64,000 nt of DNA, taken from NCBI GenBank assembly GCA_934122395.1, contig CAKOWQ010000003.1, positions 62,001-126,000 of the forward strand, written 5' to 3'. Below, piece after piece: positions 1 through 7,804 of this stretch. Made by a program: the position numbers and the translations under genes. Each line of letters opens with the position of its first letter. The stretch's first letter is position 1. The notes under the pieces were generated by a model. It saw nothing but the letters and a program-made list of their open reading frames with translations, ran no database searches and was not told the DNA's origin. The DNA is from an uncultured Bacilli bacterium. GTDB lineage: Bacteria; Bacillota_I; Bacilli_A; RF39; UBA660.

Positions 1-816
1 GAAAAAGGTTGGCGAGAAAAATTAGAACAAAATTGGAAAGATGATACTACTAGAGCAAGTTATAATTATAATTGGAGTTTTGATGAACATGACAATCCAA
101 GTGTCAACTTCTATATAGAAAAAATCCATAGTCGTAATGATTATAAATGGACACATCCAGTACATGAAGTTTTAGAGTATATTGGAAATAAAAAGGAAGA
201 AAAAGTAGTGATAGATAATATTACACTAAATCATTATCCGGATAAAAATAAATCAAGAAGTTCTTATCTACCTTTATTAGAATTGTCGGTTGAAGAAGAT
301 CCAACCGATGATAGAAATATGCATTATTTAGGTAGAGAATATATGTATTATGGCAAATGGAATGATGCAATAGATACACTGATAAAGCACTTGTCCTTAC
401 CTAAAGCAACGTGGCGTGATGAAAGATGTGCTTCAATGAGATTTATTGCTAGATGTTATATTAATTTAGGTAGATATAATGAAGCAGAAATGTGGCTTGA
501 TAAAGCAATAGAAGAAGCACCTTATTTAAGGGATCCTTATATGGAAATGGCACTTTTAAAATATAGATTATCTAATTGGGATGATGTGATTAGTTATTGT
601 AATAAAGCACTTTCTATAGAAAAACATACTAAATCTTATATAAATGAACCTTTTAGTTGGGATTATACGGTATATGATTTATTGTCTATTGCATTTTATT
701 ATAAAAAGAATTATCAAGAATCTCTTAAAAATGTCGATATAGCACTTTCGATGAAACCAAACGATGAGCGACTTTTAAAAAACAAGGAAATTATAACTAA
801 AGAAATTAAAATCTAG
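1..816 (+). CDS. C-terminal part of a family 2 glycosyltransferase with TPR repeats (5' end outside window)
   Basis: The reading frame is open from base 1, so the gene starts before the window; the first ATG/GTG-like codon at 208 is internal. Residues encoded near position 150 read W-T-H-P-V-H-E, the signature found at the end of the catalytic domain of SunS-like GT2 enzymes. The remainder (about 190 residues) is made of helical TPR-type repeats (for example GRYNEAEMWLDKAIEEAP, and two further A-L or A-I-D-type repeats). The family transfers a sugar from a nucleotide donor to a peptide or glycan, with the TPR part probably binding the acceptor. Donor and acceptor cannot be read from this fragment. 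The gene is followed by an AT-rich palindrome. Confidence 0.8.
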   Translation, partial: EKGWREKLEQNWKDDTTRASYNYNWSFDEHDNPSVNFYIEKIHSRNDYKWTHPVHEVLEYIGNKKEEKVVIDNITLNHYPDKNKSRSSYLPLLELSVEEDPTDDRNMHYLGREYMYYGKWNDAIDTLIKHLSLPKATWRDERCASMRFIARCYINLGRYNEAEMWLDKAIEEAPYLRDPYMEMALLKYRLSNWDDVISYCNKALSIEKHTKSYINEPFSWDYTVYDLLSIAFYYKKNYQESLKNVDIALSMKPNDERLLKNKEIITKEIKI

Positions 817-825
817 CAATAGATT

Positions 826-852
826 TTTTTTATTTATTAAATAAATAAAAAA
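826..852. terminator. AT-only palindrome after the TPR glycosyltransferase
   Basis: Thirteen bases at 826-838 are an exact inverted complement of 840-852. The stem is entirely A/T, so it is weak as RNA, but its T-run side follows the stop codon directly. It may act as a terminator, or it may only be AT-rich sequence. Confidence 0.3.
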
Positions 853-880
853 GGGTATGTTCATATTGAATTTTTTTTGT

Positions 881-886
881 TATAAT
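881..886 (+). promoter_or_regulatory. Probable -10 box of the ALDH-family gene
   Basis: A perfect TATAAT lies 48 bases before the start codon, followed by an AAAGGGG ribosome site at 920-926. The matching -35 is poor (TGTTCA at 858-863, 17-base spacer). Confidence 0.4.
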
Positions 887-933
887 TACACTAGGGTATC
901 GTAGAAATACGAAAGAATAAAGGGGCGCTCAAT

Positions 934-2370
934 ATGAAAAATTTAATAGGTAATGATTGGAGAGATTCCTCTAATTTAAATGTTATAGAGGTAAAAAATC
1001 CTGCTACTGGTAGTTTAATCGATACAATTCCTAATTCAACTGTTGATGATGTTGTTTTAACTGTTAACTTGGCCAAGACAGCTCAAGTTAAATGGGAAGC
1101 AACACCATTACATGAACGTGCTGAGATACTAGTTAAATTTGCTAAATTATTGAAGGAAGAAAAAGAAGATTTAGCAAATATTTTATCAGAGGAAAGTGGG
1201 AAAGCACTAAAGGAATCAATAGAAGAATTAGAATATTTGAGTGAATCAGTATTATTAACGGTAGAGGGAGCTAAACATTTATATGGTACAGCTATTCCTG
1301 GTGGAGTTGAAAAATCTTTATCGGACTCTTTACAATTTTCTACTAGAGAGCCACTTGGGGTTGTAGGAGTTATTTTGCCATATAATTTCAGAATGGATTT
1401 GTTAGCTCAAAAAATAATTAGTGCATTAATTATGGGAAATGCTGTTATAGTAAAACCTTCTAAGAAAACACCTTTAGCTATTACTAAAATTGTTTATATG
1501 TTAAGACAAGCAGGAGTTTATGAAAGTGTTGTTCAAGTAATCCATGGTGATGGTAAAACAGTAGGACAAGCTATAGCAATGCACCCTGATGTTAGTTTAA
1601 TATCATTTAATGGCTCAACTGCTAATGGTATTAGAGTTATGGGAACATGTGCTAAGAACTTGAGTAAGCCTCTATTAAGTTTAGGTGGAAATAATGCTTT
1701 TATCTTATGCAAAGATGCTGATGTTGATTTAGCAGTAGAAGAAGTTGCAAAAAGTAGATTTTACAATGCTGGTCAATTAAATACATCTAATAAAAGATTT
1801 ATCGTTCACTCTTCATTAAAAGAAGAATTTATTAATAAATTAATAAGAAAAATAGGATCGATCAAACTTGGAATTCCTACTGATAAAGATACTGATTTAG
1901 GTTGCTTAATTAGTGAAGCAGCTGCTGAAAAAGTAGAAAAACAAGTAAATGATATGATAAAAGTTGGAGCTAAACTAGTAATTGGTGGTAGAAGAAATGG
2001 TGCTTTCTATGAACCAACAATAATATCAGATGTTCATCCTAATATGCCAGTTGCAACTAATTTAGATATTTTAGGACCAGTGGTATCTATTATTGAGTTT
2101 GAAAGTTTGAATGATGCTATTAATATAGCTAATTCATCTGCTTATGGTAATGCTACTAGTGTATTTACAAGAAATACTAAGATCGCTATGAAAGTAGCTT
2201 CTCTAATAAAGAGCAGTATGGTAGTTATAAACGGTGGTACTCAAAATCAAGTTATGGAAATAACAAGAGATGGATGCAAGTATTCAGGATTAGGTAAAGA
2301 GGGTATAAAAGGTTCTTTAGAAGAAATGTCTAAAGTTAAGGCTATAGTGTTAAAGGATGTATTAAACTAG
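934..2370 (+). CDS. Aldehyde dehydrogenase superfamily protein lacking catalytic Cys and Glu (probable pseudoenzyme)
   Basis: The 478-residue product covers the whole ALDH fold: the NPATG start, the P-x-N-F loop with the conserved Asn at 151, a V-K-P-S Lys, and an F-N-G-S-T cofactor turn. The two residues that do the chemistry are changed. The catalytic Cys of the G-Q-x-C motif is Asn283 (GQLN), and the general-base Glu of E-L-G-G is Ser249 (SLGG). Their spacing of 34 residues equals that of the family, so the alignment is secure. The Glu of the usual E-I-F-G-P motif is also replaced by Asp (LDILGP). The reading frame is intact, so this is not simple decay. It may bind a nucleotide or an aldehyde, or act structurally; oxidation by the normal thiohemiacetal route is not expected. 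It is convergent with the next gene, overlapping it by 9 bases. Confidence 0.85.
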   Translation: MKNLIGNDWRDSSNLNVIEVKNPATGSLIDTIPNSTVDDVVLTVNLAKTAQVKWEATPLHERAEILVKFAKLLKEEKEDLANILSEESGKALKESIEELEYLSESVLLTVEGAKHLYGTAIPGGVEKSLSDSLQFSTREPLGVVGVILPYNFRMDLLAQKIISALIMGNAVIVKPSKKTPLAITKIVYMLRQAGVYESVVQVIHGDGKTVGQAIAMHPDVSLISFNGSTANGIRVMGTCAKNLSKPLLSLGGNNAFILCKDADVDLAVEEVAKSRFYNAGQLNTSNKRFIVHSSLKEEFINKLIRKIGSIKLGIPTDKDTDLGCLISEAAAEKVEKQVNDMIKVGAKLVIGGRRNGAFYEPTIISDVHPNMPVATNLDILGPVVSIIEFESLNDAINIANSSAYGNATSVFTRNTKIAMKVASLIKSSMVVINGGTQNQVMEITRDGCKYSGLGKEGIKGSLEEMSKVKAIVLKDVLN

Positions 2371-2862
2371 TAATTGCCCTAAACTGATTATTGTAAAAAT
2401 TATGTCAATGATAAACAAAAGTATCAAAATCCAAGTAATGAATTTTGGTATTTTTTTTATTATTTTGTCCAAGAAAGGCATTAAGATATATATAACTAAA
2501 ATACTAGCAAGTCCCCAAATTAAACTCATTTTAAGAGAAGCATATTTACCAATATTAAATTTTTGATATGAATAATCCCAAAAGACTCTGCCATATAATT
2601 TTTCTATTAGTGTTCCACCAATATATTCTATAGTAGACAAAAAAACAGCAGATAAGATAAATAAAATAACTGGATGAATGTATTTATTAATTTTAAGCTT
2701 TTTTAAAACGTTATTTATACCAATAATAACTAATGTTCCTATCCCATATATAGGTGTCCATGGTCCTAACAAAATTCCACTATCAACATGAACATATATA
2801 AAATTTTCTATTATGTGGCCTAGAATAGATAAAAGGAAAAATATATTTAAATAATAGTACAT
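2362..2862 (-). CDS. Small polytopic membrane protein, ABC_trans_CmpB (putative ABC-transporter type IV) family
   Basis: About 166 residues with roughly five hydrophobic helices. G-P-W-T-P-I-Y-G-I-G near the N-terminus and W-D-Y-S with F-N-I-G-K and S-L-I-W-G further on are the recurring motifs of the family annotated as putative ABC-transporter type IV, whose function is not established. An ATG four codons upstream (2874) is in frame, but GGTGA lies five bases before the ATG at 2862, so the shorter start is preferred. The 3' end overlaps the ALDH-family gene on the opposite strand. Confidence 0.65.
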   Translation of the reverse strand: MYYYLNIFFLLSILGHIIENFIYVHVDSGILLGPWTPIYGIGTLVIIGINNVLKKLKINKYIHPVILFILSAVFLSTIEYIGGTLIEKLYGRVFWDYSYQKFNIGKYASLKMSLIWGLASILVIYILMPFLDKIIKKIPKFITWILILLFIIDIIFTIISLGQLLV

Positions 2863-2913
2863 GATATTCACCATTATTAATATGTAAAGTAATAAAATAA
2901 TTATGCAAATTTA

Positions 2914-2942
2914 TTGAATGTTTAAAAAATACTAGATATAAT
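2914..2942 (+). promoter_or_regulatory. SigA-type promoter for the 204-residue protein gene
   Basis: TTGAAT (2914-2919), 17 bases, TATAAT (2937-2942), then an AGGAAGGTG ribosome site before the ATG at 2967. Confidence 0.7.
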
Positions 2943-2966
2943 TCTAATAGTATAGGAAGGTGTCTT

Positions 2967-3581
2967 ATGACTAATTTAGAAATAATGGAGAAAGCTGCAT
3001 CTTTTACAACAGGTGCTTATATGAATGCATATTATAAAGAGGTTAGTTCTGGTAACATAACATATGGTGATTTAGAAAGCCTAGCTACTAAGTATTCTGG
3101 TAATGCAATAATAAAAACTCTTTATTCTCCTAGTGGAATGTGTAGTGATTATACCAGACAAGATAATTTAAGATTTGATATGGCAGGTATTGGTGCTGAT
3201 GGAATAAAGAATGAATTACTTAAAAATGTGGTTAATGTTGCTGTTTATCATAAAATGAATGATGATAGAGCATCTAATGTTTTGGGTGATGTTTATTCCT
3301 CTACCTTTACTGATGATCAAACAGCAGTAATGGTTTTTAATAGTATGGTAAATAATGGTGTAGAAAGTGGATATAAACAATTAGAAAATCCTGAAGTTTT
3401 AGGAAGTGTAGCTAGAGTTTTTGCTCATTATCGTAGAGAGGGTAAAAAAGAGACACTAGATAATATAGCAACTACTAACAATGCTGCAGTATATTTAAAT
3501 AATGAATTAGATACATATTATGCTAAATATGGAAGAAATAATGGAACGTATGAAGATCATGGTTCTTATGGTGGAAAATAG
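2967..3581 (+). CDS. Uncharacterised soluble protein
   Basis: 204 residues, no signal peptide and no membrane helix; predominantly helical composition with a Gly/Asn/Tyr-rich tail. I recognise no family motif. A strong own promoter (2914-2942) and a good ribosome site make expression likely. The following ileS promoter begins inside its stop codon region (TTGAAT from 3582), so the gene is a single unit between the convergent pair upstream and the T-box leader downstream. Confidence 0.6.
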   Translation: MTNLEIMEKAASFTTGAYMNAYYKEVSSGNITYGDLESLATKYSGNAIIKTLYSPSGMCSDYTRQDNLRFDMAGIGADGIKNELLKNVVNVAVYHKMNDDRASNVLGDVYSSTFTDDQTAVMVFNSMVNNGVESGYKQLENPEVLGSVARVFAHYRREGKKETLDNIATTNNAAVYLNNELDTYYAKYGRNNGTYEDHGSYGGK

Positions 3582-3610
3582 TTGAATTTGAAAAAAAAGT
3601 GTGTTATATT
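3582..3610 (+). promoter_or_regulatory. SigA-type promoter of the ileS T-box transcript
   Basis: TTGAAT (3582-3587), 17 bases, TATATT (3605-3610). The -35 touches the stop codon of the preceding gene. Confidence 0.7.
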
Positions 3611-3616
3611 AGATTT

Positions 3617-3840
3617 CGTTAAAGCAAGTGCGAAAGACGTAATTAATAAACTACTTTATAGAGAGCTTTGTAAGGTGAAAGAAAGCAAGTAAGAATTAAT
3701 TAAGATCACTTTCAAGTTGTGATTTATGGATAAGATAAATACGGTTACGCGTTATAGTAAAGAGATAGAATAATATTCTATGAATTAAGGTGGTAACACG
3801 GTAATTTCGTCCTTTGGGTGAAGTTATCGTGTTTTTTATT
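3617..3840 (+). ncRNA. T-box riboswitch, isoleucine specific, upstream of ileS
   Basis: The conserved T-box element AAGGTGGTAACACGG is at 3787-3801 and is followed by a hairpin (3796-3809 with 3819-3832) plus a T-run, the intrinsic terminator. Stem I contains the AGAGAGC region. Its 3' side has ATC followed by A at 3705-3708, directly before CTTTC, which pairs with GAAAG on the 5' side near 3633. ATC is an isoleucine codon, so the specifier fits the gene behind it. Uncharged tRNA-Ile is expected to stabilise the antiterminator and switch ileS on. Confidence 0.9.
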
Positions 3841-3856
3841 TATAAGGAGGGATAAT

Positions 3857-6800
3857 ATGAAATTTAAGGAATTATCAAAAGAAGATGTTCATACTTTTGA
3901 AAGCAATATTAGTAAATCTTGGAAAGAAGAAAACGTTTTAGAAAAAAGTATTGAAAAAGGAAAAGATTATTTTGTATTTTATGATGGACCTGCTACTGCA
4001 AATGGTATGCCTGGAGTACATCATATTTTAGCAAAATTATTAAAAGATACTTTCTGTAAATATAAAACTATGCAAGGATATAAGGTTTTACGTAAAGTGG
4101 GTTGGGATACTCATGGATTACCTGTAGAAGTTCAAGTAGAAAAAGAACTAGGTTTTTCTGGTAAATTAGATATTGAAAAATATGGAATCAAAGAGTTCAA
4201 TGAAAAATGTCGTGAATCTGTATGGAAAAACGAAGAAGCATTTAGAAGATTTACAGAAGAAATTGGTCAATTTATAGACTTAGAACATCCTTATGTTACA
4301 TATGATAATAATTATATTGAAACAGAGTGGTGGATATTAAAAAAATTCTTTGATGAAGGATTAATTTATGATGGACTAAAAATATTACCTTATTGTCCTA
4401 GATGTGGTACTGGTCTTGCTAGTCATGAAGTAGCACAAGGATATAAAGAAATAAGTGTTAATACTGTTACTGTTCCATTTAAATTAAAGGATGAAGATAA
4501 TACTTATTTACTTGTATGGACTACTACTCCTTGGACTTTAATGGCAAATGTAGCAGCATGTGTTAATCCAAATGAGAAATATGTTAAATGTTTATCAAAA
4601 GGATATAATTTCATTGTTGCTGAAAAACTTGCTCATAAAGTTTTAGGGGATGATTTTGAAGTAGTAGAAGAATACATTGGTAAAGATTTAGAATATAGAG
4701 AATATGAACAATTCTTACCTATACTTAAAGTAAATAAAAAAGGATTCTATATTACATGTGCTGATTACGTAACTATGGAAGATGGTACAGGTATAGTCCA
4801 TATAGCACCAGCTTTCGGACAAGATGACTATGAAGTAGGATTGAAATACGACTTACCTATGTTAAATCCAGTAGATGAACAAGGATGTTATACTGAAGGA
4901 CCTTGGAAGGGTAGATTAGTAGTAGATCCTGAACTTGAAATAGAAATAATTAAGTATTTAGCTAAAGAAGATAAACTATTCAAGAAACAAAAGATGGAAC
5001 ATAATTATCCACATTGTTGGAGATGTAAAACTCCTCTTGTATATTACTCTAAACCAAGTTTGTATATTAAAACAACAGCATTCAAAGATAAAATTATTGA
5101 AGAAAATAATAAGGTTAATTGGTATCCTGAATATGTTGGGGAAAAAAGATTCGGTAACTGGTTAGAAAATATGAACGATTGGGCAATATCAAGAAACAGA
5201 TATTGGGGTACACCAATCCCATTATGGAGATGTTCATGTGGACATGATGAAATGATTGGTTCTAGAAAAGAATTAGTAGAAAAAGCGGTAGAAAAAATTG
5301 ATGAATCAATTGAACTTCATAGACCATATGTAGATGATATTCATATTAAATGTCCAGAATGTGGTAAGGAAATGACTAGGGTAAAAGATGTAATTGACTG
5401 TTGGTTTGATTCAGGGTCTATGCCTTTTGCTCAATATCATTATCCATTTGAAAATAAAGAATTGTTTGAGCATCAATTCCCAGCTGATTTCATTTCAGAA
5501 GGAATAGATCAAACAAGAGGTTGGTTCTATTCACTATTAGTTATTTCAACATTTGTTAAAGGTTGCTCACCATATAAAAATGTTTTAGTAAATGATTTAA
5601 TTCTAGATAAATATGGTCAAAAAATGCATAAGAGTAAAGGTAATGCTGTTGAACCATTTGGTATTATTGAAAAGTATGGAGCTGATGCTACAAGATTTTA
5701 TATGTTAAATGCATCACCTGTATGGACACCATTAAAATTCGATGAAGATGGTATAAAAGAAATTCAATCAAAATTCTTTAGTACTTTAAAAAATACTTAT
5801 ACTTTCTTCCAATTATATGCTAATACAGATAATCTAGATCCTAGAGAGTTCCATATTGAGTATAATGATTTAGAAGAGATAGATAAATGGCTATTATCTA
5901 AATACAATAGATTAGTAAAATATGTAACTAGTGCTATGGATGAGTATGATTTAAATAAAGCTTGTAAAGCAATAAACTTATTCTTAAATGAAGATTTATC
6001 TAACTGGTATATAAGACGTAACAGAAGAAGATTCTGGGCTAGTGAGTTAGATAATAGTAAGAAAGCAGTATACCAAACTACTTATGAAGTATTGATTGGA
6101 CTATGTAAATTAATCGCTCCAATCGCTCCATTTGTTGTTGAAGAAATATATCGTGATTTAACTGGATGTGAAAGTGTTCACCTAGCAAGTTATCCAGTAT
6201 GTGATGAAGAGAAGTTTAACTCTTTAGTAGAAGAGAGAATGGATAAGGTACGTGATTTAATATCACTTGGTCGTAATGCTAGAGAAGAAGTTAAAATAAA
6301 GGTTCGTCAACCTATAAGTGAAGTAATATTAGATGGTAAAAATGAACAAATCATTAGTGATTTAGTTGATTTAATTAAGGAAGAGTTAAATGTTAAAGAG
6401 GTAATATTTGAACAAGACTTAAGTAAATATATGAACTTTAATGTTAAGCCTAATTTTAAAGAAGTAGGTAAGATTCTAGGACCTAAGATTAAAGTATTCC
6501 AAGAAGCATTAACTAAGTTAAGTAGTGATGAAGTAAATGAATTAAAAAATGGTAACAGTATTAATATCAATCTTGATGGAGATAACTTTACAGTAGAAGC
6601 TAGTATGGTAGATATAAGAGTTGAATCTAAAGAAGGATTTACCGCATCTTACGAAGGAGATAACTTTATCGTATTAGATACTACTTTAACACAAGATTTA
6701 ATTAATGAAGGTGTTGCAAGAGAATTAATTAGTAAAGTTCAACAATTAAGAAAGAGTAAAGATTTTGATATTTTAGATAGAATTGATATAAGATATGTAG

Positions 6801-6949
6801 AAAATAGTGAATTTGAAAATGCTATTAAAGATTATATTGATTTTATAAAGAAGGAAACTTTATGTGATGATTTAGTTAAAACAAGTGATATTACTGAAGT
6901 AACTAATCTAAATGGATTAGAAGTAAAATTTGATGTTATAAAAAAATAA
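3857..6949 (+). CDS. ileS: Isoleucyl-tRNA synthetase, type 2, with altered GxHH signature
   Basis: 1030 residues, longer than the roughly 920 of the common bacterial form and typical of the eukaryote-like type 2 enzyme. It charges tRNA-Ile with isoleucine in the cytoplasm. KMHKS (589-593) is the KMSKS loop. The HIGH signature is replaced by G-V-H-H at 53-56 (context ANGMPGVHHIL). Swapped GxHH motifs are known in a subset of type 2 enzymes and linked there to very high mupirocin resistance. Cys pairs (YCPRCG, CWRCK, CPECG) suggest zinc binding. The start at 3857 has AGGAGG six bases upstream; an in-frame codon at 3818 lies inside the T-box terminator and is rejected. A strong terminator follows. 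Confidence 0.95.
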   Translation: MKFKELSKEDVHTFESNISKSWKEENVLEKSIEKGKDYFVFYDGPATANGMPGVHHILAKLLKDTFCKYKTMQGYKVLRKVGWDTHGLPVEVQVEKELGFSGKLDIEKYGIKEFNEKCRESVWKNEEAFRRFTEEIGQFIDLEHPYVTYDNNYIETEWWILKKFFDEGLIYDGLKILPYCPRCGTGLASHEVAQGYKEISVNTVTVPFKLKDEDNTYLLVWTTTPWTLMANVAACVNPNEKYVKCLSKGYNFIVAEKLAHKVLGDDFEVVEEYIGKDLEYREYEQFLPILKVNKKGFYITCADYVTMEDGTGIVHIAPAFGQDDYEVGLKYDLPMLNPVDEQGCYTEGPWKGRLVVDPELEIEIIKYLAKEDKLFKKQKMEHNYPHCWRCKTPLVYYSKPSLYIKTTAFKDKIIEENNKVNWYPEYVGEKRFGNWLENMNDWAISRNRYWGTPIPLWRCSCGHDEMIGSRKELVEKAVEKIDESIELHRPYVDDIHIKCPECGKEMTRVKDVIDCWFDSGSMPFAQYHYPFENKELFEHQFPADFISEGIDQTRGWFYSLLVISTFVKGCSPYKNVLVNDLILDKYGQKMHKSKGNAVEPFGIIEKYGADATRFYMLNASPVWTPLKFDEDGIKEIQSKFFSTLKNTYTFFQLYANTDNLDPREFHIEYNDLEEIDKWLLSKYNRLVKYVTSAMDEYDLNKACKAINLFLNEDLSNWYIRRNRRRFWASELDNSKKAVYQTTYEVLIGLCKLIAPIAPFVVEEIYRDLTGCESVHLASYPVCDEEKFNSLVEERMDKVRDLISLGRNAREEVKIKVRQPISEVILDGKNEQIISDLVDLIKEELNVKEVIFEQDLSKYMNFNVKPNFKEVGKILGPKIKVFQEALTKLSSDEVNELKNGNSININLDGDNFTVEASMVDIRVESKEGFTASYEGDNFIVLDTTLTQDLINEGVARELISKVQQLRKSKDFDILDRIDIRYVENSEFENAIKDYIDFIKKETLCDDLVKTSDITEVTNLNGLEVKFDVIKK

Positions 6950-6956
6950 TTTAAAT

Positions 6957-6986
6957 AACTGATGGAGTAATCTATCAGTTTTTTTA
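6957..6986 (+). terminator. Intrinsic terminator after ileS
   Basis: Ten-base stem starting AACTGAT (one G-U pair), loop GTAA, and a T-run. Confidence 0.9.
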
Positions 6987-7015
6987 TTGAACAAATATGA
7001 AAGTAGTGGTATTAT
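6987..7015 (+). promoter_or_regulatory. SigA-type promoter with extended -10, sigma-factor gene
   Basis: TTGAAC (6987-6992), 17 bases, TATTAT (7010-7015) preceded by TGG, immediately after the ileS terminator. Confidence 0.65.
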
Positions 7016-7052
7016 AAAAAGCACTTTTAACTTTAATGGGGAAGTGATTATT

Positions 7053-7745
7053 TTGGAATATGTCTCAGTATATGAAGGAATAAAACTACCTGATCCATTG
7101 GATCAAGAAACTTTATGTAAGTACTTTTTAAAAATGCGTAATGGTGATGAAACTGCCAAAGATATAATAGCGAAACATAATATTAAACTTGTTATAGGAA
7201 TGGTATCTTATTATTTTAAGTCTAATAATTGGGATATGGATGAATTAGTATCAACAGGTACAATAGGATTAATGAAAAGTATTGATGCATTTGATCCTAA
7301 TAAGGGGAATAAATTTAGTACATATGCTTCTGAATGTATAAGGAATGAAATACTAATGTCTTTGAAAAAACAAGTAAAGCGTAGTGAAGATATAAGCTTA
7401 GAGGAATCAATTGTTGATGGTGATCATTCATCAGTTAAATTGGGTGATTTATTAATTGCTACTGATGATGATCCAGTTGAAAATTACGAAGAAAAAGAAT
7501 TATATATGAATGTTAGAAAATATGTAGAAAATCTACCAGATAGAGAACGCCAAATAGTAACAATGATATTTGGGTTTAATAGTGATGAACCAGTAACTCA
7601 AAAAGAGATTGCATTATCATTAGGCATGTCTCAATCACAAGTTTCTAGAGTTTTAAAAGCAACTTTAGAACAAGCTAAAAATGATTTTAGTAAAGAATAT
7701 GGTGGTAGTAATAATGCTAGAAGTCTTGTCAAAAACTCAAAATAG
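7053..7745 (+). CDS. Sporulation-type RNA polymerase sigma factor, SigE/SigK family
   Basis: About 230 residues, sigma-70 regions 2 to 4 without region 1. L-P-D-P-L near the start, S-T-G-T-I-G-L-M-K-S-I in region 2 and C-I-R-N-E-I-L-M are the marks of the SigE/SigK branch, the mother-cell sporulation sigmas. Region 4 has a clear helix-turn-helix (TQKEIALSLGMSQSQVSR). No obvious pro-sequence is present. A TTG at 6987 is in frame but is itself the -35 box; the TTG at 7053 lies ten bases after GGGGA and is the better start (a GTG at 7044 is possible). The dnaB helicase loader follows after 59 bases. Whether it is SigE, SigK or a third paralogue cannot be decided here. Confidence 0.85.
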   Translation: MEYVSVYEGIKLPDPLDQETLCKYFLKMRNGDETAKDIIAKHNIKLVIGMVSYYFKSNNWDMDELVSTGTIGLMKSIDAFDPNKGNKFSTYASECIRNEILMSLKKQVKRSEDISLEESIVDGDHSSVKLGDLLIATDDDPVENYEEKELYMNVRKYVENLPDRERQIVTMIFGFNSDEPVTQKEIALSLGMSQSQVSRVLKATLEQAKNDFSKEYGGSNNARSLVKNSK

Positions 7746-7804
7746 CATTAAGCGTATTGCTAAATATTTATGATTAAAGTATACTAAATTTAGGTGGTGA
7801 TATA

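Noticed and set aside
3818..3856. In-frame upstream extension of ileS
   Set aside because: It lies within the T-box terminator; the ATG at 3857 has AGGAGG at the right distance.
6987..7052. Upstream in-frame starts of the sigma-factor gene (TTG 6987, GTG 7044)
   Set aside because: TTG 6987 is the -35 box and lies before the predicted transcript start; GTG 7044 is too close to GGGGA. TTG 7053 is preferred.
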